From: G020354785 sp964521285
GTDB lineage: Bacteria; Bacteroidota; Bacteroidia; Bacteroidales; UBA10428
Direction of reading: 5' to 3'
NCBI GenBank assembly: GCA_964521285.1
Contig: CAZFQS010000005.1
Coordinates: forward strand, 62,001 to 126,000
DNA length: 64,000 bases
Each line of letters starts with the position of its first letter. The stretch's first letter is position 1. Made by a program: the position numbers and the translations under genes. Under the pieces are notes generated by a model. The model made no database searches and had not been told where the DNA came from. It worked only from the letters and a program-made list of their open reading frames with translations. Below, piece by piece: positions 53,766-63,948 of the stretch.

Positions 53766-56381
53766 TTAAAGTCCGGTTAGTTTCTTAATCTCATTTAGTT
53801 TATTCAGAGCTTCAACAGGTGTTAAATTGTTGATATCCGTATTCGCTATTTCATCCCTTATTTGTTTTAATACAGGATCATCCAGCTGGAAAAAGCTTAG
53901 CTGGAAACCTTCCCTTTTTTCTGCCAGCTCTGATACAGGTTTTGTCAGTGATTGCTTCTGATGAGATTTTTCCAGTTCAATTAAAATTTCATTGGCCCTG
54001 TTAACAACGCTTTTTGGTATCCCTGCCATGCTTGCAACATGAATTCCAAAGCTATGTTCACTTCCTCCTCTTTTTAATTTTCTTAAAAATATAACTTGAT
54101 CTTCCAGCTCCCTGACTGAGACATTATAGTTTTTAACTCTTTCAAAGGAGCTTTCCATCTCATTCAGTTCATGATAGTGTGTTGCAAAAAGAGTTTTTGC
54201 ACGGGCCCGCGGATGTTCGTGAATGAATTCAACCATAGCCCAGGCAATAGAAATACCATCATAAGTACTTGTGCCGCGTCCAATCTCATCAAGTAGTATC
54301 AGGCTTCTTTCGGACATGTTATTTAATATACTTGCCGTCTCATTCATTTCAACCATAAATGTGGATTCTCCCAGGGAAATATTGTCTGATGCTCCAACGC
54401 GTGTGAAAATTTTGTCAATATAACCTATTTGTGCTGATTCTGCAGGAACAAAGCTTCCTATCTGGGCCATAAGGATTATTAATGCTGTCTGCCTTAACAG
54501 TGCAGATTTGCCTGACATGTTGGGCCCTGTAATAATTATAATTTGCTGCTTTTTATTATCGAGATATACATCATTTGCTATATAATTTTCACCTGCAGGT
54601 AACTGTTTTTCAATTACAGGATGCCGTCCCTGTATTATATTTATTATTTCAGTATCGTTTATTTCAGGCCTGAAATATTTGTTTTCAATTGCACACCTGA
54701 CAAAAGACAGCAGGCAATCCAATTTTGCAATTAAAGCAGCATTTAGTTGTATTGGCGATACATAATCAACAATACCTAAAACCAGGTCATTAAATAAATG
54801 GACTTCAAGCTCAAGAATTTTTTCCTCTGCCCCGAGAATTTTTTCCTCGTATTCTTTTAATTCCTCGGTGATGTATCTTTCGGCACTGACAAGTGTCTGC
54901 TTTCTTATCCAGTCATGAGGTACTTTATCCTTATGTGTATTTCTAACCTCTATATAATAACCAAAGACATTATTATAAGCAACCTTTAGCGAGGGTATAC
55001 CTGTATTTTTACTTTCCCTGTGCTGTAACTGAACCAGAAAATCCTTTCCTGAGTGCAGCATATTACGTAATTCATCCAGTTCTTTAGACACACCGTGGGC
55101 AATGACATTGCCTTTATTTACCATATTGGGAGGATCAGGTTGTATCTCCTTTTCTATACGATCGCGGATTGATTTACAGGGATTTAATTGTTCGGCAATT
55201 TTACGGAGGCCTGGCTCTTTTGATTTATGGCACAATTCTTTTATCGGAATAATTGCGGTAAGTGCATTTTTTAATTGTACTATTTCCCTTGGATTTATTC
55301 TTCCTGCAGCAACTTTAGATATTAGTCTTTCCAAATCACCAATTTGAGCTATCTGTTCTTCAATCTCTTCTTTTATTTCAGGATTCTTCAGAAAGTATTC
55401 AACAATATCCAGTCTCTCATTTATAGGTTTTATATCTTTGAGAGGCAAGGCAATCCATCTTTTCATGAGTCTCGATCCCATGGGTGAGATAGTCCTGTCA
55501 ATTATATCAAAAAGAGTTTTGGCACCTTCGTTTATTGACTGAAAAAGTTCCAGATTTCTCATGGTAAATCTGTCGAGCCATACATAATGCTCTTCGTCTA
55601 TTCTTGACAGCGCCGAGATATGTTTTATCTTGTGATGCTGCGTAATATCAAGATATTGCAGAATTGCTCCTGCGGCAATAATCCCGAGCTTTAAATTGCT
55701 TATGCCAAATCCTTTTAATGAGGTTGTTTCAAATTGTTTCAGCAGCTTGTCAAAGGCGGACTCCTCTGTAAAAACCCAGTCATCGAGTTTATAGGTGTAA
55801 TATTTATTTCCGAACAGTTCCTGAAACATTTTTTGTTTTCCTCTTTCAAATAAAATTTCCTTAGGTGAAAAACTGCTGAGTAATTTGTCAATGTAATCAT
55901 AATTACCTTCTGCGGTAAGGAACTCACCTGTTGAAATATCAAGAAATGCTATACCGGCTGCTCCTTTTTCCAGATGTATACATGCCAGAAAATTATTTTC
56001 CTTATGGTCCAGGACATTTTCGTTGAATGATACACCGGGTGTTACTAATTCTATTATTCCGCGCTTAACGATTTTTTTTGCAAGCTTTGGGTCCTCCAGC
56101 TGTTCGCAAATTGCAACACGTTGCCCTGCTCTCACCAGCTTGGGAAGATATGTATCAATTGCATGATGAGGAAATCCTGCAAGGTCTACAAATGAAGCTG
56201 CACCATTGGCTCTTTTTGTAAGTGTAATACCTAATATCTCTGATGCTTTCTTTGCATCATCTCCAAATGTCTCATAGAAGTCACCAACCCTGAACAGTAA
56301 CATAGCATCAGGGTGTTTTCCCTTAATGCTGTAAAACTGCTTCATTAAAGGAGTCTCGACTGTATTTTCAGTTTTAGCCAA
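53766..56381 (-). CDS. mutS: DNA mismatch repair ATPase MutS
   Basis: Full-length MutS (871 residues) that recognises base mismatches and starts repair. The mismatch-binding domain has the expected Phe-x-Glu in GDFYETFG. The connector, lever and clamp domains follow, and the ATPase has Walker A GPNMSGKSALLRQ, Walker B LILLDEIGRGTSTYDG and the FATHYHEL switch. The TTG at 56381 gives MAKTENTVETPLMKQ, which matches the usual MutS beginning; the ATG 19 codons upstream adds residues unlike MutS. A helical C-terminal tail suits the tetramerisation region. It is convergent with the deleted dehydrogenase gene, 8 bases apart. Confidence 0.96.
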   Translation of the reverse strand: MAKTENTVETPLMKQFYSIKGKHPDAMLLFRVGDFYETFGDDAKKASEILGITLTKRANGAASFVDLAGFPHHAIDTYLPKLVRAGQRVAICEQLEDPKLAKKIVKRGIIELVTPGVSFNENVLDHKENNFLACIHLEKGAAGIAFLDISTGEFLTAEGNYDYIDKLLSSFSPKEILFERGKQKMFQELFGNKYYTYKLDDWVFTEESAFDKLLKQFETTSLKGFGISNLKLGIIAAGAILQYLDITQHHKIKHISALSRIDEEHYVWLDRFTMRNLELFQSINEGAKTLFDIIDRTISPMGSRLMKRWIALPLKDIKPINERLDIVEYFLKNPEIKEEIEEQIAQIGDLERLISKVAAGRINPREIVQLKNALTAIIPIKELCHKSKEPGLRKIAEQLNPCKSIRDRIEKEIQPDPPNMVNKGNVIAHGVSKELDELRNMLHSGKDFLVQLQHRESKNTGIPSLKVAYNNVFGYYIEVRNTHKDKVPHDWIRKQTLVSAERYITEELKEYEEKILGAEEKILELEVHLFNDLVLGIVDYVSPIQLNAALIAKLDCLLSFVRCAIENKYFRPEINDTEIINIIQGRHPVIEKQLPAGENYIANDVYLDNKKQQIIIITGPNMSGKSALLRQTALIILMAQIGSFVPAESAQIGYIDKIFTRVGASDNISLGESTFMVEMNETASILNNMSERSLILLDEIGRGTSTYDGISIAWAMVEFIHEHPRARAKTLFATHYHELNEMESSFERVKNYNVSVRELEDQVIFLRKLKRGGSEHSFGIHVASMAGIPKSVVNRANEILIELEKSHQKQSLTKPVSELAEKREGFQLSFFQLDDPVLKQIRDEIANTDINNLTPVEALNKLNEIKKLTGL

Positions 56382-56621
56382 ATTGAAACAATAAAATGTT
56401 GAACCTGATAAAATTAATTTATTAATAAATAAAGGCAAAAAATACTATCAATATGATTTGAACAATTAATCACCAACGGAATGTTTATTTGTTTATTTAG
56501 TTAATTAATTATTTTGTAATTTCATTTGCCAAAAATCCTATGATATGAAAAGTAAAAACGGCTATAAGAAATAAGAAGAATGATAGCAAGAAAAGTACGT
56601 AAATTGTAATATAGATACCTG

Positions 56622-57458
56622 GTGTCAGTAGATTTAAAACATAATATTAATATCAGTGAGATTTATTGCAACTCCTTAGTAAGTGCTTCAAAAATAACCG
56701 GACTGGATTATACTGTTAATCCTTATCTGGGATGCTGGCATGGCTGTGTATATTGTTATGCCAGATATATGACAAAATTTTCAAAAAGTAAATGTCAGTG
56801 GGGAGAGTTTGTTGATGTAAAAATCAATGCTGCTGAAATATTGAAAAGGGATTTATTCGGACTGAAAAAGGGGCTCGTATCTTTAAGTACAGTCACTGAT
56901 CCTTACCAGGCGCCGGAACGAAAATACATGTTAACACGCAGGATACTGGAAAATCTTGCTGCAAGCAATTTTTCAGTCTCCATACTTACCAAATCAAATC
57001 TTATCCTGAGAGATATTGATATTCTTAAAAAATTTGACAGAAAAAATCTGGAGGTTGGTTTCAGTATTACAACACTTAATGAAGATCTAAGAAGGCATTT
57101 TGAACCCAATGCCCCCTCAATCAGAGACCGGATAAATGCATTAAAGCAATTGTCCGATCAAGGTATAAAGACGTGGGTATTTATTGCTCCTATTCTTCCT
57201 CTTCTGTCAGAAAATACAATACCAGGCTTACTGGATGAGATAAAACATTCTGCTGATTACATTATGCCGGACAAATTAAATATTAAATCAGGAAACTGGT
57301 ATGGGATTGTTAAAGTGCTGAAAAGGTACTATCCTTTGTTATATGAAAAATGGAGGGAAGTTTTATTTTCAAAAGAAAATAAGCGCCGGTATTACCAGGA
57401 TTTATACAGCAGAATTGCCGGATATTGTGAGGAGAAAAAAATATCTATGCAGGCGTAG
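56622..57458 (+). CDS. SPL-family radical SAM protein
   Basis: A 278-residue radical SAM protein of the group related to spore photoproduct lyase. The cluster motif is GCWHGCVYCYARY (Cys-x3-Cys-x2-Cys); the SAM-barrel continues with STVTDPYQAPERKY, SILTKSNLILRDIDIL, VGFSITTLNEDLRR and WVFIAPILPLL. The start is GTG; the only upstream in-frame alternative before a stop is a CTG one codon earlier. Function of this branch is not established; the name reflects sequence similarity, not a proven DNA lesion repair activity. It lies alone between mutS (divergent) and a convergent T9SS-protein gene. Confidence 0.85.
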   Translation: MSVDLKHNINISEIYCNSLVSASKITGLDYTVNPYLGCWHGCVYCYARYMTKFSKSKCQWGEFVDVKINAAEILKRDLFGLKKGLVSLSTVTDPYQAPERKYMLTRRILENLAASNFSVSILTKSNLILRDIDILKKFDRKNLEVGFSITTLNEDLRRHFEPNAPSIRDRINALKQLSDQGIKTWVFIAPILPLLSENTIPGLLDEIKHSADYIMPDKLNIKSGNWYGIVKVLKRYYPLLYEKWREVLFSKENKRRYYQDLYSRIAGYCEEKKISMQA

Positions 57459-57496
57459 TTTGTAATATAATCTTGTTAATAAATGAAGTAATTTTT

Positions 57497-58405
57497 TTAT
57501 TCTTTATAGAATTTAAAAACCCAATAGTTCTTGTTACTGTTACCGCATTTAACAAGATAAATTCCCGGGATCAGGTTTTCTATATTGACTGAAGTGATGT
57601 TATTGCCCTTTTTCTCAATGACAATGTCGCCTTTCGCAGACAATACTGATACATGTGATATCTTTTGTTCTGCACTCTTTATATTCAGTATTGTCTTTGA
57701 CGGATTCGGATATAACAACAGTTCTGAATTTACCTGATAATCATTTATCTCCAGCGATCCGCCTGCAAAAACAAAGTCATCTAGCATCCAACCTTCATTT
57801 TGTGCATCAAAAGAATCAGTAGCAATAGTAAAACGTAGAAGCATTGTATCAAGATACATATCCGGATTTGCTGTAAAATGTATTCTGGATGCCTTATCTT
57901 CTGATTGCAATCCTGTGAATCCGGGTTGACCATCGTATGAACTTATTGTATCCGAAACATCATAAAAATTAACAATTTCTTCAATATTATTCTGTATTAC
58001 CGTATCATAAATAATATTTTGCCAGGTTTCCCCATTATCATAAGAGGTTTCTACAATACCTCCGTCCCTGTTTTGTTCAAAGTCATATTTATGCCAAAAT
58101 TGTATAATATAAAAAGTACCTTCATCCAATAATAATTTAAAATTAAATGAAGATATTATATTACTCTTATAATAAGCAGCAGTATCAGTTATTAATGCAC
58201 GATTATTAAGGGGATTTTCGGAAAATAATATCTGTTTTTCCGGTTTTGTTATAAACCATACGTAGGGAGTATCAATTTTAACATACTGGGAATGGGATGG
58301 AAGTTCCATGTCAAGAGAACCTCCTGCGATTCCTAACCGAACGATTTCCTGTGAATACCCAATTAAGAAATTAACCAGAATTATCAAGAAAACCAGATTC
58401 TTCAT
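57497..58405 (-). CDS. T9SS-secreted protein, MAM/jelly-roll-like
   Basis: A 302-residue exported protein with signal peptide (ending LIGYSQ). The middle (about 25-220) is a beta-rich module with YDNGETWQNIIYDT and RFTIATDSFDAQNEGWMLDDF, a pattern seen in the jelly-roll domains of secreted Bacteroidota proteins. A T9SS sorting domain ends it (LLLYPNPSKTILNI ... PGIYLVKCG). No catalytic residues are seen. It follows the next upstream T9SS gene by only 3 bases, so both are translated from one transcript. Role unknown; possibly surface binding or adhesion. Confidence 0.75.
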   Translation of the reverse strand: MKNLVFLIILVNFLIGYSQEIVRLGIAGGSLDMELPSHSQYVKIDTPYVWFITKPEKQILFSENPLNNRALITDTAAYYKSNIISSFNFKLLLDEGTFYIIQFWHKYDFEQNRDGGIVETSYDNGETWQNIIYDTVIQNNIEEIVNFYDVSDTISSYDGQPGFTGLQSEDKASRIHFTANPDMYLDTMLLRFTIATDSFDAQNEGWMLDDFVFAGGSLEINDYQVNSELLLYPNPSKTILNIKSAEQKISHVSVLSAKGDIVIEKKGNNITSVNIENLIPGIYLVKCGNSNKNYWVFKFYKE

Positions 58406-58408
58406 TTT

Positions 58409-59299
58409 TTAATCATTTTTAATAAGTTTACCTATTAACTGAGTTTTAAAATCAGTTTTAAAAATCAATAAATAAATACCATTTATATAGTCATTAACAG
58501 GTAGATTAAATGTAGTAATAGAATTAATAGAATAACTATCAACTAACTGACCATTTATATTATACACTTCTAATTTACCATTACTTTCCAAGGGAAAAAC
58601 TATCTGCAGATTTTTTGCTCCCGGATTTGGATAAATGGAAACACCCCCTTTTACAACATTCTCAAAAATATTAACTTGCCCATTTGTGTAGATGCAATTT
58701 TCGGTACTGAATTGCTCATCTTTAAAAACTCTTTCGGAATCTTTAAATACACATAGTAAAAAATGACTATTAACAATATTATCATCAAGTGTGTTGATTT
58801 GATAAATCAGACCAGAACCAGGACCAATACCTTCGATAAATCTAAGTTTCTCAATATTTGAACCAATTTGAAGGTCGTAATTAAGAATAATATGCTTCCT
58901 TCCTTCTGAGATAAAAACTGAATCTACAATTGCTAAGGAATCCTGATAACTAAAATTTGTAGAAACTCTGAAAGTATCACCCCTATTCAGGGATAAATCC
59001 ATTAATAAATATTCCATTGCATTTTCTAAATCAAGAATCCATAATTTACCAGGCGTGGTATCCTCTCTTAAAAAGAAAGCTGATTTTTCAATAATTCCAT
59101 CTATAGATACTCTTATGTAATTTTTGGTCTTAATTAAAGTATCATATTGTGATTTTATTACAATAAGGTCAATTCTGTCTATTGCTTCCCTGGCTTGATA
59201 CCAGGTTGTAGAATCATTTCCAAAAATAGATTGATATCCCTGACACCAAATATTAATAGCTGGTATCATTACCGTTATAAATAATAAGATTTTTTTCAT
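58409..59299 (-). CDS. T9SS-secreted protein, function unknown
   Basis: A 296-residue exported protein with signal peptide (ending INIWCQ). The mature part is beta-rich and not recognised. It contains STTWYQAREAIDRIDLI, LWILDLENAMEYLLMDLSL and FIEGIGPGSGLIYQI, a pattern resembling secreted Bacteroidota proteins of unknown role. The last 75 residues are a T9SS sorting domain (SIYPNPGAKNLQIVF ... INGIYLLIFKTD). It is the first gene of a two-gene unit with 57497-58405 (3-base gap) and lies 90 bases downstream of the sodium:solute symporter gene. Confidence 0.75.
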   Translation of the reverse strand: MKKILLFITVMIPAINIWCQGYQSIFGNDSTTWYQAREAIDRIDLIVIKSQYDTLIKTKNYIRVSIDGIIEKSAFFLREDTTPGKLWILDLENAMEYLLMDLSLNRGDTFRVSTNFSYQDSLAIVDSVFISEGRKHIILNYDLQIGSNIEKLRFIEGIGPGSGLIYQINTLDDNIVNSHFLLCVFKDSERVFKDEQFSTENCIYTNGQVNIFENVVKGGVSIYPNPGAKNLQIVFPLESNGKLEVYNINGQLVDSYSINSITTFNLPVNDYINGIYLLIFKTDFKTQLIGKLIKND

Positions 59300-59389
59300 A
59301 TAAACGGATTATAACAAATTATTCTGAAATTCTATTAAGATCCAATCTAATGTTTAATTACTTATAAATAAAAAAGGTAACTGTATTAG

Positions 59390-61177
59390 TTAATTTTGCC
59401 CTGAACCTTCAGAAAAAATAACTTTCATAGCACCTCTCAGGAACGCAAAGTAAATAATTGCGGCCAGTAACCATCCGAAAGCAGATATATATTCCCTGAA
59501 AATCAGTTTGCCAATAAAAAATAAACATGAATAAATCATTATAATTGAACTAATCCAGCTCATAAACAATGCCAGGATATATTGACCCGGGTATTTACCA
59601 TTGAATTGTGAATATTTTCCCCAGAATCCAATTGGCTTTATTCTCTGGCAGAATCTTTTTAATACTTTTTTATTATCAGGAAGGGTAAGATATGTAACCA
59701 ATACCCATGCAAAGGTTGTTCCCCCTGTTATCACAAACAAATTAACCGGATAGCCAATTTCCGTAAACAGGTTTAAGATAAGGATAATTATAAAAGGTAC
59801 TGTTATAGCAGCAATTTCACTCCATGCATTAATGCGCCACCAGAACCACCTGAGTATTAATACAAGACCTATTCCGCTGCAGCATACAATTAAAAATTCC
59901 CATAATTCATTTACAGATTCAAAGAATGTTGTCACATATAAAGAGATGCCCATCAGTATGACTGTCAGAAGTTTACCTGTTAATACATAATGTCTGTCCT
60001 TTTTTTTATCGTCTTTAAATTTATCCTGCCTGACTATAAATCTTTTATACAGATCATTTACCAGATAGCTGGCTCCTAAATTCAGCTGTGCGGATATTAC
60101 ACTCATATAGGCTCCAAAAAGGGCTATCACTAATAGTCCGTTTAATCCGTAAGGCAGGTAATCCCCTGCAGCAAGATAATAATCCAGTTTGCCACCTGTC
60201 TTCGGAGCCTGAGGATAGAGAATAATAACACAGAGTCCGACAATTATCCATGGCCACGGTCTTACAGCATAATTAATTATCTGGTAGAATAATGTTGCTA
60301 TGATTGATTCTTTTTCATTCTTTGTGCTCATAATACGTTGTGCCATGTATCCTCCTCCACCCGGCTCATGGTAAGGAGACCAGCTTGCCCACCACTGGAT
60401 TCCGACATATGCAAGTAATGTTGTAAGACTGATGGAAAATGTTGAGATTGATGCACTGACCGAAGAAGTAATTTTCGGGAAAAAATTCAGATAGCCGGTG
60501 GAAATTTCATTAAGCTGTGTCTTTAATCCTGCTATTCCTGAAATTTTATATGATGATAGAATTGCTATCGATATAACAATTGAACCAGCAAAAGTAACAG
60601 CAAACTGGAACATATTTATATAAGCTATACCTTTCAGCCCTGACAATACGGAATAGGTAACTGCTATTATCATTGCAGTAACAAGATAAATATACAATTG
60701 CAGGTCAGGTATATTAAAAAATACTTTTAATATATTCTTCATTGCCACACTAACCCATGCTATTATCAGAATATTCAGGAATAATGTAAAGTATAATGAC
60801 TTGAATGCCCGCAGAAAAGCAGCAACTTTACCGCTATACCTAAGCTCAATAAATTCAAATTCGGTTAATATATTGGCTCTTCTCCACAGACTGGCCAGGA
60901 AGAAAGTAGTAAATGTCCCTCCGATTAAAAGACTCCACCATATCCAGTTACCTGATATTCCATTCTGACTGACATATTCTGTTATCAGCGCAGGTCCGTC
61001 TACAGCAAATGTTGTAGCAACCATGGACAGGCCAGCAATCAACCATGGTAGATTTCGACTGCCAAGGAAGAAATCATTAATACTTTTACTGCTGCTTTTT
61101 CTGAACCTGAGACTGATAAGCAACGTTATCAGAATAAATACTGATACTACTGTCCAGTCAATAAAATTTAAGTTCAT
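59390..61177 (-). CDS. Sodium:solute symporter family protein
   Basis: A 595-residue inner-membrane transporter of the SSS family with about 13-14 helices. Recognisable parts are INDFFLGSRNLPWLIAGLSM near the start, YSVLSGLKGIAYINMFQF, the WASWSPYHEPGGGGYMAQR loop, and ISAQLNLGASYLVNDLYKRF. It imports a small solute with sodium; the substrate cannot be read from sequence, and sugars, organic acids and amino acids are all possible. It lies 29 bases downstream of the TIGR02757 gene. No frameshift or missing segment is seen. Confidence 0.9.
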   Translation of the reverse strand: MNLNFIDWTVVSVFILITLLISLRFRKSSSKSINDFFLGSRNLPWLIAGLSMVATTFAVDGPALITEYVSQNGISGNWIWWSLLIGGTFTTFFLASLWRRANILTEFEFIELRYSGKVAAFLRAFKSLYFTLFLNILIIAWVSVAMKNILKVFFNIPDLQLYIYLVTAMIIAVTYSVLSGLKGIAYINMFQFAVTFAGSIVISIAILSSYKISGIAGLKTQLNEISTGYLNFFPKITSSVSASISTFSISLTTLLAYVGIQWWASWSPYHEPGGGGYMAQRIMSTKNEKESIIATLFYQIINYAVRPWPWIIVGLCVIILYPQAPKTGGKLDYYLAAGDYLPYGLNGLLVIALFGAYMSVISAQLNLGASYLVNDLYKRFIVRQDKFKDDKKKDRHYVLTGKLLTVILMGISLYVTTFFESVNELWEFLIVCCSGIGLVLILRWFWWRINAWSEIAAITVPFIIILILNLFTEIGYPVNLFVITGGTTFAWVLVTYLTLPDNKKVLKRFCQRIKPIGFWGKYSQFNGKYPGQYILALFMSWISSIIMIYSCLFFIGKLIFREYISAFGWLLAAIIYFAFLRGAMKVIFSEGSGQN

Positions 61178-61206
61178 AGAACGGTGAGTATATTTCTATA
61201 AATATA

Positions 61207-61977
61207 TCAAAATAAAATATCCCTGACCCCTAGTCCAAATAAAGCAAAATCATATTTAACAGGATCATTTTTGTCAAATTTACGCAGAACATTAGTAAGT
61301 TCTTCAACGGCGAACCAGTCGTTCTGTTTCCTTTTAAGTATTCCCAGCTTTCGTGATACATTACCGGTATGGATATCCAAAGGTATATATAGTGCTGAAC
61401 CAGGTATATTATTCCAGATTCCAAAATCCACACCCCGGTTATCCTTTCTGATCATCCATCTCAGGAACATATTAATTCGTTTTGCAGCGGCTCTTTTGTT
61501 GATGTCAGGTATATGTTTTAATGTTCTGTGAGGATAGGGTATTTCAAAAAAAAATTTTCTAAAGTCGATAATGGCATTTTTCAGGTCACCGGAATTTTTA
61601 TAATTCTTTTCAAAAACTGCCTTAATACCACCGTGTGTATTATAGATATTTTTCAGGGACTTTATAAAATATATAGTATCAACATAGCTGAATGTCCGGT
61701 GCTTAAAATTCCTGAAATATTTAAAGTCACTAACTGAGGAATTTATAATAAAATCATAGGGCTGATTATCCATTAACTGCAATAATTGTAATCCGTTTTT
61801 TATTATTGTTTTCCTTTGGCCCCAAGCGATAACAGCAGCAAAGAATCCCGCTATTTCAATATCCTTGGGATCAGAAAATGTATGAGGAATACGAATCGGA
61901 TCGGTTTCAATGAATTCAGTACGATTATACTGATCGTATTTTGCATCCAGGAATTCTTTTATATCCTCAAGTTCCAT
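61207..61977 (-). CDS. TIGR02757 family protein (DUF2400)
   Basis: A 256-residue protein matching TIGR02757: it starts with FLDAKYDQYNRTEFIETDPI and PHTFSDPKDIEIAGFFAAVIAWGQRK, contains KRINMFLRWMIRKD, and ends IPLDIHTGNVSRKLGIL ... DPVKYDFALFGLGV. The C-terminal part has the helical arrangement of helix-hairpin-helix DNA glycosylases, including an aspartate after the hairpin, but no activity is established for the family. It is cytoplasmic, without signal peptide, and common in Bacteroidota genomes. Confidence 0.9.
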   Translation of the reverse strand: MELEDIKEFLDAKYDQYNRTEFIETDPIRIPHTFSDPKDIEIAGFFAAVIAWGQRKTIIKNGLQLLQLMDNQPYDFIINSSVSDFKYFRNFKHRTFSYVDTIYFIKSLKNIYNTHGGIKAVFEKNYKNSGDLKNAIIDFRKFFFEIPYPHRTLKHIPDINKRAAAKRINMFLRWMIRKDNRGVDFGIWNNIPGSALYIPLDIHTGNVSRKLGILKRKQNDWFAVEELTNVLRKFDKNDPVKYDFALFGLGVRDILF

Positions 61978-62025
61978 TTTAATCGGGGCAATTCAGCAGT
62001 TAGATTTTATATTGATTTTTTAAAA

Positions 62026-62679
62026 TCAGTCCGTTATCTTTCCGTCATGTATATTAAGCATTCTGTCCGACATATTTGCCAGCTCCCTGTCGTGAGTAAC
62101 AATTACTATTGTCTGTTTATATTTATCTCTCAGCGAAAAGAACAGGTCATGAAGTTCCTTTTTATTTTTTGTATCAAGATTTCCTGACGGTTCATCAGCC
62201 AGAATGACATCAGGATTGTTTATTAAGGCACGTGCTACTGCTACTCGCTGCTGTTCACCCCCGGAAAGTTCATTAGGCTTATGATCGAGCCTGTCCTCCA
62301 GGTTCAAAAATTTTAATATTTCCCTTGCCCTTGATTCAGCAATATGTCTGGGTGTTTTCCCAACAAATGCCGGTATGCAGACATTCTCAAGTGCTGTAAA
62401 TTCAGGAAGTAAATGATGGAACTGGAAAACAAACCCTATATGTTGATTTCTGAATTTTGCCAGGTGTTTATCTTTTAAATTAATAACGTCTGTATTATTT
62501 AACTTTATTAGTCCTGCGTCAGGCTTTAACAAGGTACCTATTATTTGCAGCAGTGTAGTTTTGCCGGCACCACTGGCACCCATGATAGCCACTATTTTAC
62601 CTTTTTCAATGGTTAGATTAATACCTTTTAAGACCTGTAGCGCTCCAAAAGATTTTGTTATGTTTCTGACTTCAATCAT
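62026..62679 (-). CDS. lolD: LolD-like ABC transporter ATPase
   Basis: A 217-residue ATPase of the MacB/LolD type: Walker A MGASGAGKT, Q-loop FQFHHLLPEFTALENV, signature LSGGEQQR, Walker B VILADEPSGNLD and the switch histidine in VTHDREL. The ATG at 62679 gives the usual MIEVRNITKSFG; a longer frame upstream reads into the exchanger gene. The membrane partner (LolC/E-like) is not in the window, so assignment to lipoprotein release rests on subfamily similarity. Its ATG overlaps the stop of the Na+/Ca2+ exchanger (TAATG), implying translational coupling. Confidence 0.9.
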   Translation of the reverse strand: MIEVRNITKSFGALQVLKGINLTIEKGKIVAIMGASGAGKTTLLQIIGTLLKPDAGLIKLNNTDVINLKDKHLAKFRNQHIGFVFQFHHLLPEFTALENVCIPAFVGKTPRHIAESRAREILKFLNLEDRLDHKPNELSGGEQQRVAVARALINNPDVILADEPSGNLDTKNKKELHDLFFSLRDKYKQTIVIVTHDRELANMSDRMLNIHDGKITD

Positions 62680-63632
62680 TATTTCCCCGGGGTCATTATA
62701 AATAGCCAGTAAATATAAAAACAATATGTAGCAAATAAAATAATACCTTTTAGCCGTGTTAATTTACCACCCTTCAGCGGTAGTATAAATAAAAATAATA
62801 AAATTGATATTCCCAGCATCCACAAAATATCAATTTTTAGCCTCATTTCCTCAATAATTGATATTGGTGTAATTATACTTGCAATTCCCAGAACACCAAG
62901 AATATTAAAAATATTTGAACCAATTATATTGCCTATTGAAATGTCCATTTCCTTCCTGAAAGCTGCAATCATTGAAGTTGCCAGTTCGGGTACACTTGTG
63001 CCAAAAGCTATTACTGAAATAGAAATTACTCTTTTTTCAATACCAAGCATACCGGCAATTTTAGCAGCATTATCAACAAGCAGGTAAGATCCTGCTGCCA
63101 GTCCGATTATTGATATAAATATTATAAGTATTGCCAGGGCTAATGAAAAATGAGCCTGAATTTTCTTTTCACTTTCAAAATCATAATTCTTTCGTGAGTA
63201 ATATAATGTAAAAAACAAATAAGCATTAAGGAATGTAAAAAATACCAGTCCTTCCCAGAATTTCAGAAATCCGTTTAAAATAAAGATATAGAATAATATG
63301 CTTGCTATCATCATTACAGGCCAGTCAAATTTTATTGCGTGAGATCTGACAGGAATAGGGAAAATTATAGCTGTAAGAGCCAACACCAGGGCGATATTAG
63401 CAATATTCGAACCAATAATATTTCCTACCGATATTTCTGATTGTTTCTGAATGGCAGCTATAACGCTGACAAAAAATTCAGGTGCAGATGTCCCAAATGA
63501 TACAAGTGTTACACCTATGACAAGTTTGGAAACCTTATATTTATGAGCTAATGAAACACTTCCTTTAATAAGATAATTTCCGCTGTATAAAAGTATTATA
63601 AAACCTGCAATTAAAAGTAAATAATATTGCAT
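62679..63632 (-). CDS. Calcium/sodium antiporter (CaCA family)
   Basis: A 317-residue inner-membrane exchanger with two inverted alpha-repeats, each with the ion-binding signature: GTSAPEFFVSVIAA and GNIIGSNIANIALVL in the first, and GTSVPELATSMIAA and GNIIGSNIFNILGVLG in the second. Ten transmembrane helices are expected. It is a full-length YrbG-type member and would exchange calcium for sodium or protons. The stop overlaps the lolD start by one base. Confidence 0.93.
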   Translation of the reverse strand: MQYYLLLIAGFIILLYSGNYLIKGSVSLAHKYKVSKLVIGVTLVSFGTSAPEFFVSVIAAIQKQSEISVGNIIGSNIANIALVLALTAIIFPIPVRSHAIKFDWPVMMIASILFYIFILNGFLKFWEGLVFFTFLNAYLFFTLYYSRKNYDFESEKKIQAHFSLALAILIIFISIIGLAAGSYLLVDNAAKIAGMLGIEKRVISISVIAFGTSVPELATSMIAAFRKEMDISIGNIIGSNIFNILGVLGIASIITPISIIEEMRLKIDILWMLGISILLFLFILPLKGGKLTRLKGIILFATYCFYIYWLFIMTPGK

Positions 63633-63687
63633 ATACTGTTAAGAAGTGTTTATGATAAACGAATAAATTATAATAAATGGTGAGGCA

Positions 63688-63915
63688 TTAATCGCCAGTC
63701 AGGTTATCTTTCATATTCTTTATATCATTTTTTATCTCGCTTGTTTCTTCATTTATTTCTTTTTTAATATCTTCAGTTGCTTTTCTGAATTCACGCATCC
63801 CTTTACCGATCCCCCTGGCAAATTCAGGAATTTTTTTTGACCCGAATAACAGAAGCACAACAAGCAAAATGACAACAATTTCAGGTCCGCTTATAAATAA
63901 GATAATAAAGTTCAT
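63688..63915 (-). CDS. tatA: Twin-arginine translocase subunit TatA/TatE
   Basis: A 75-residue protein from the ATG at 63915: a short transmembrane helix (ISGPEIVVILLVVLLLFGSKKIPEF, over about residues 7-31) with the PEIVVILLVVLLLFG-x-KKIPE pattern of TatA/E, an amphipathic helix (RGIGKGMREFRKA), and an acidic/lysine-rich tail. The frame extends seven codons upstream, but the family start is here. It forms the pore-like component for folded proteins. tatC is not in the window. Confidence 0.93.
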   Translation of the reverse strand: MNFIILFISGPEIVVILLVVLLLFGSKKIPEFARGIGKGMREFRKATEDIKKEINEETSEIKNDIKNMKDNLTGD

Positions 63916-63948
63916 ACTATCTGCATATATACACAAAGATAATAAAAA

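Noticed and set aside
62680..62724. Longer LolD start at 62724
   Set aside because: The added residues come from the end of the exchanger gene; the ATG at 62679 gives the family-typical N-terminus.
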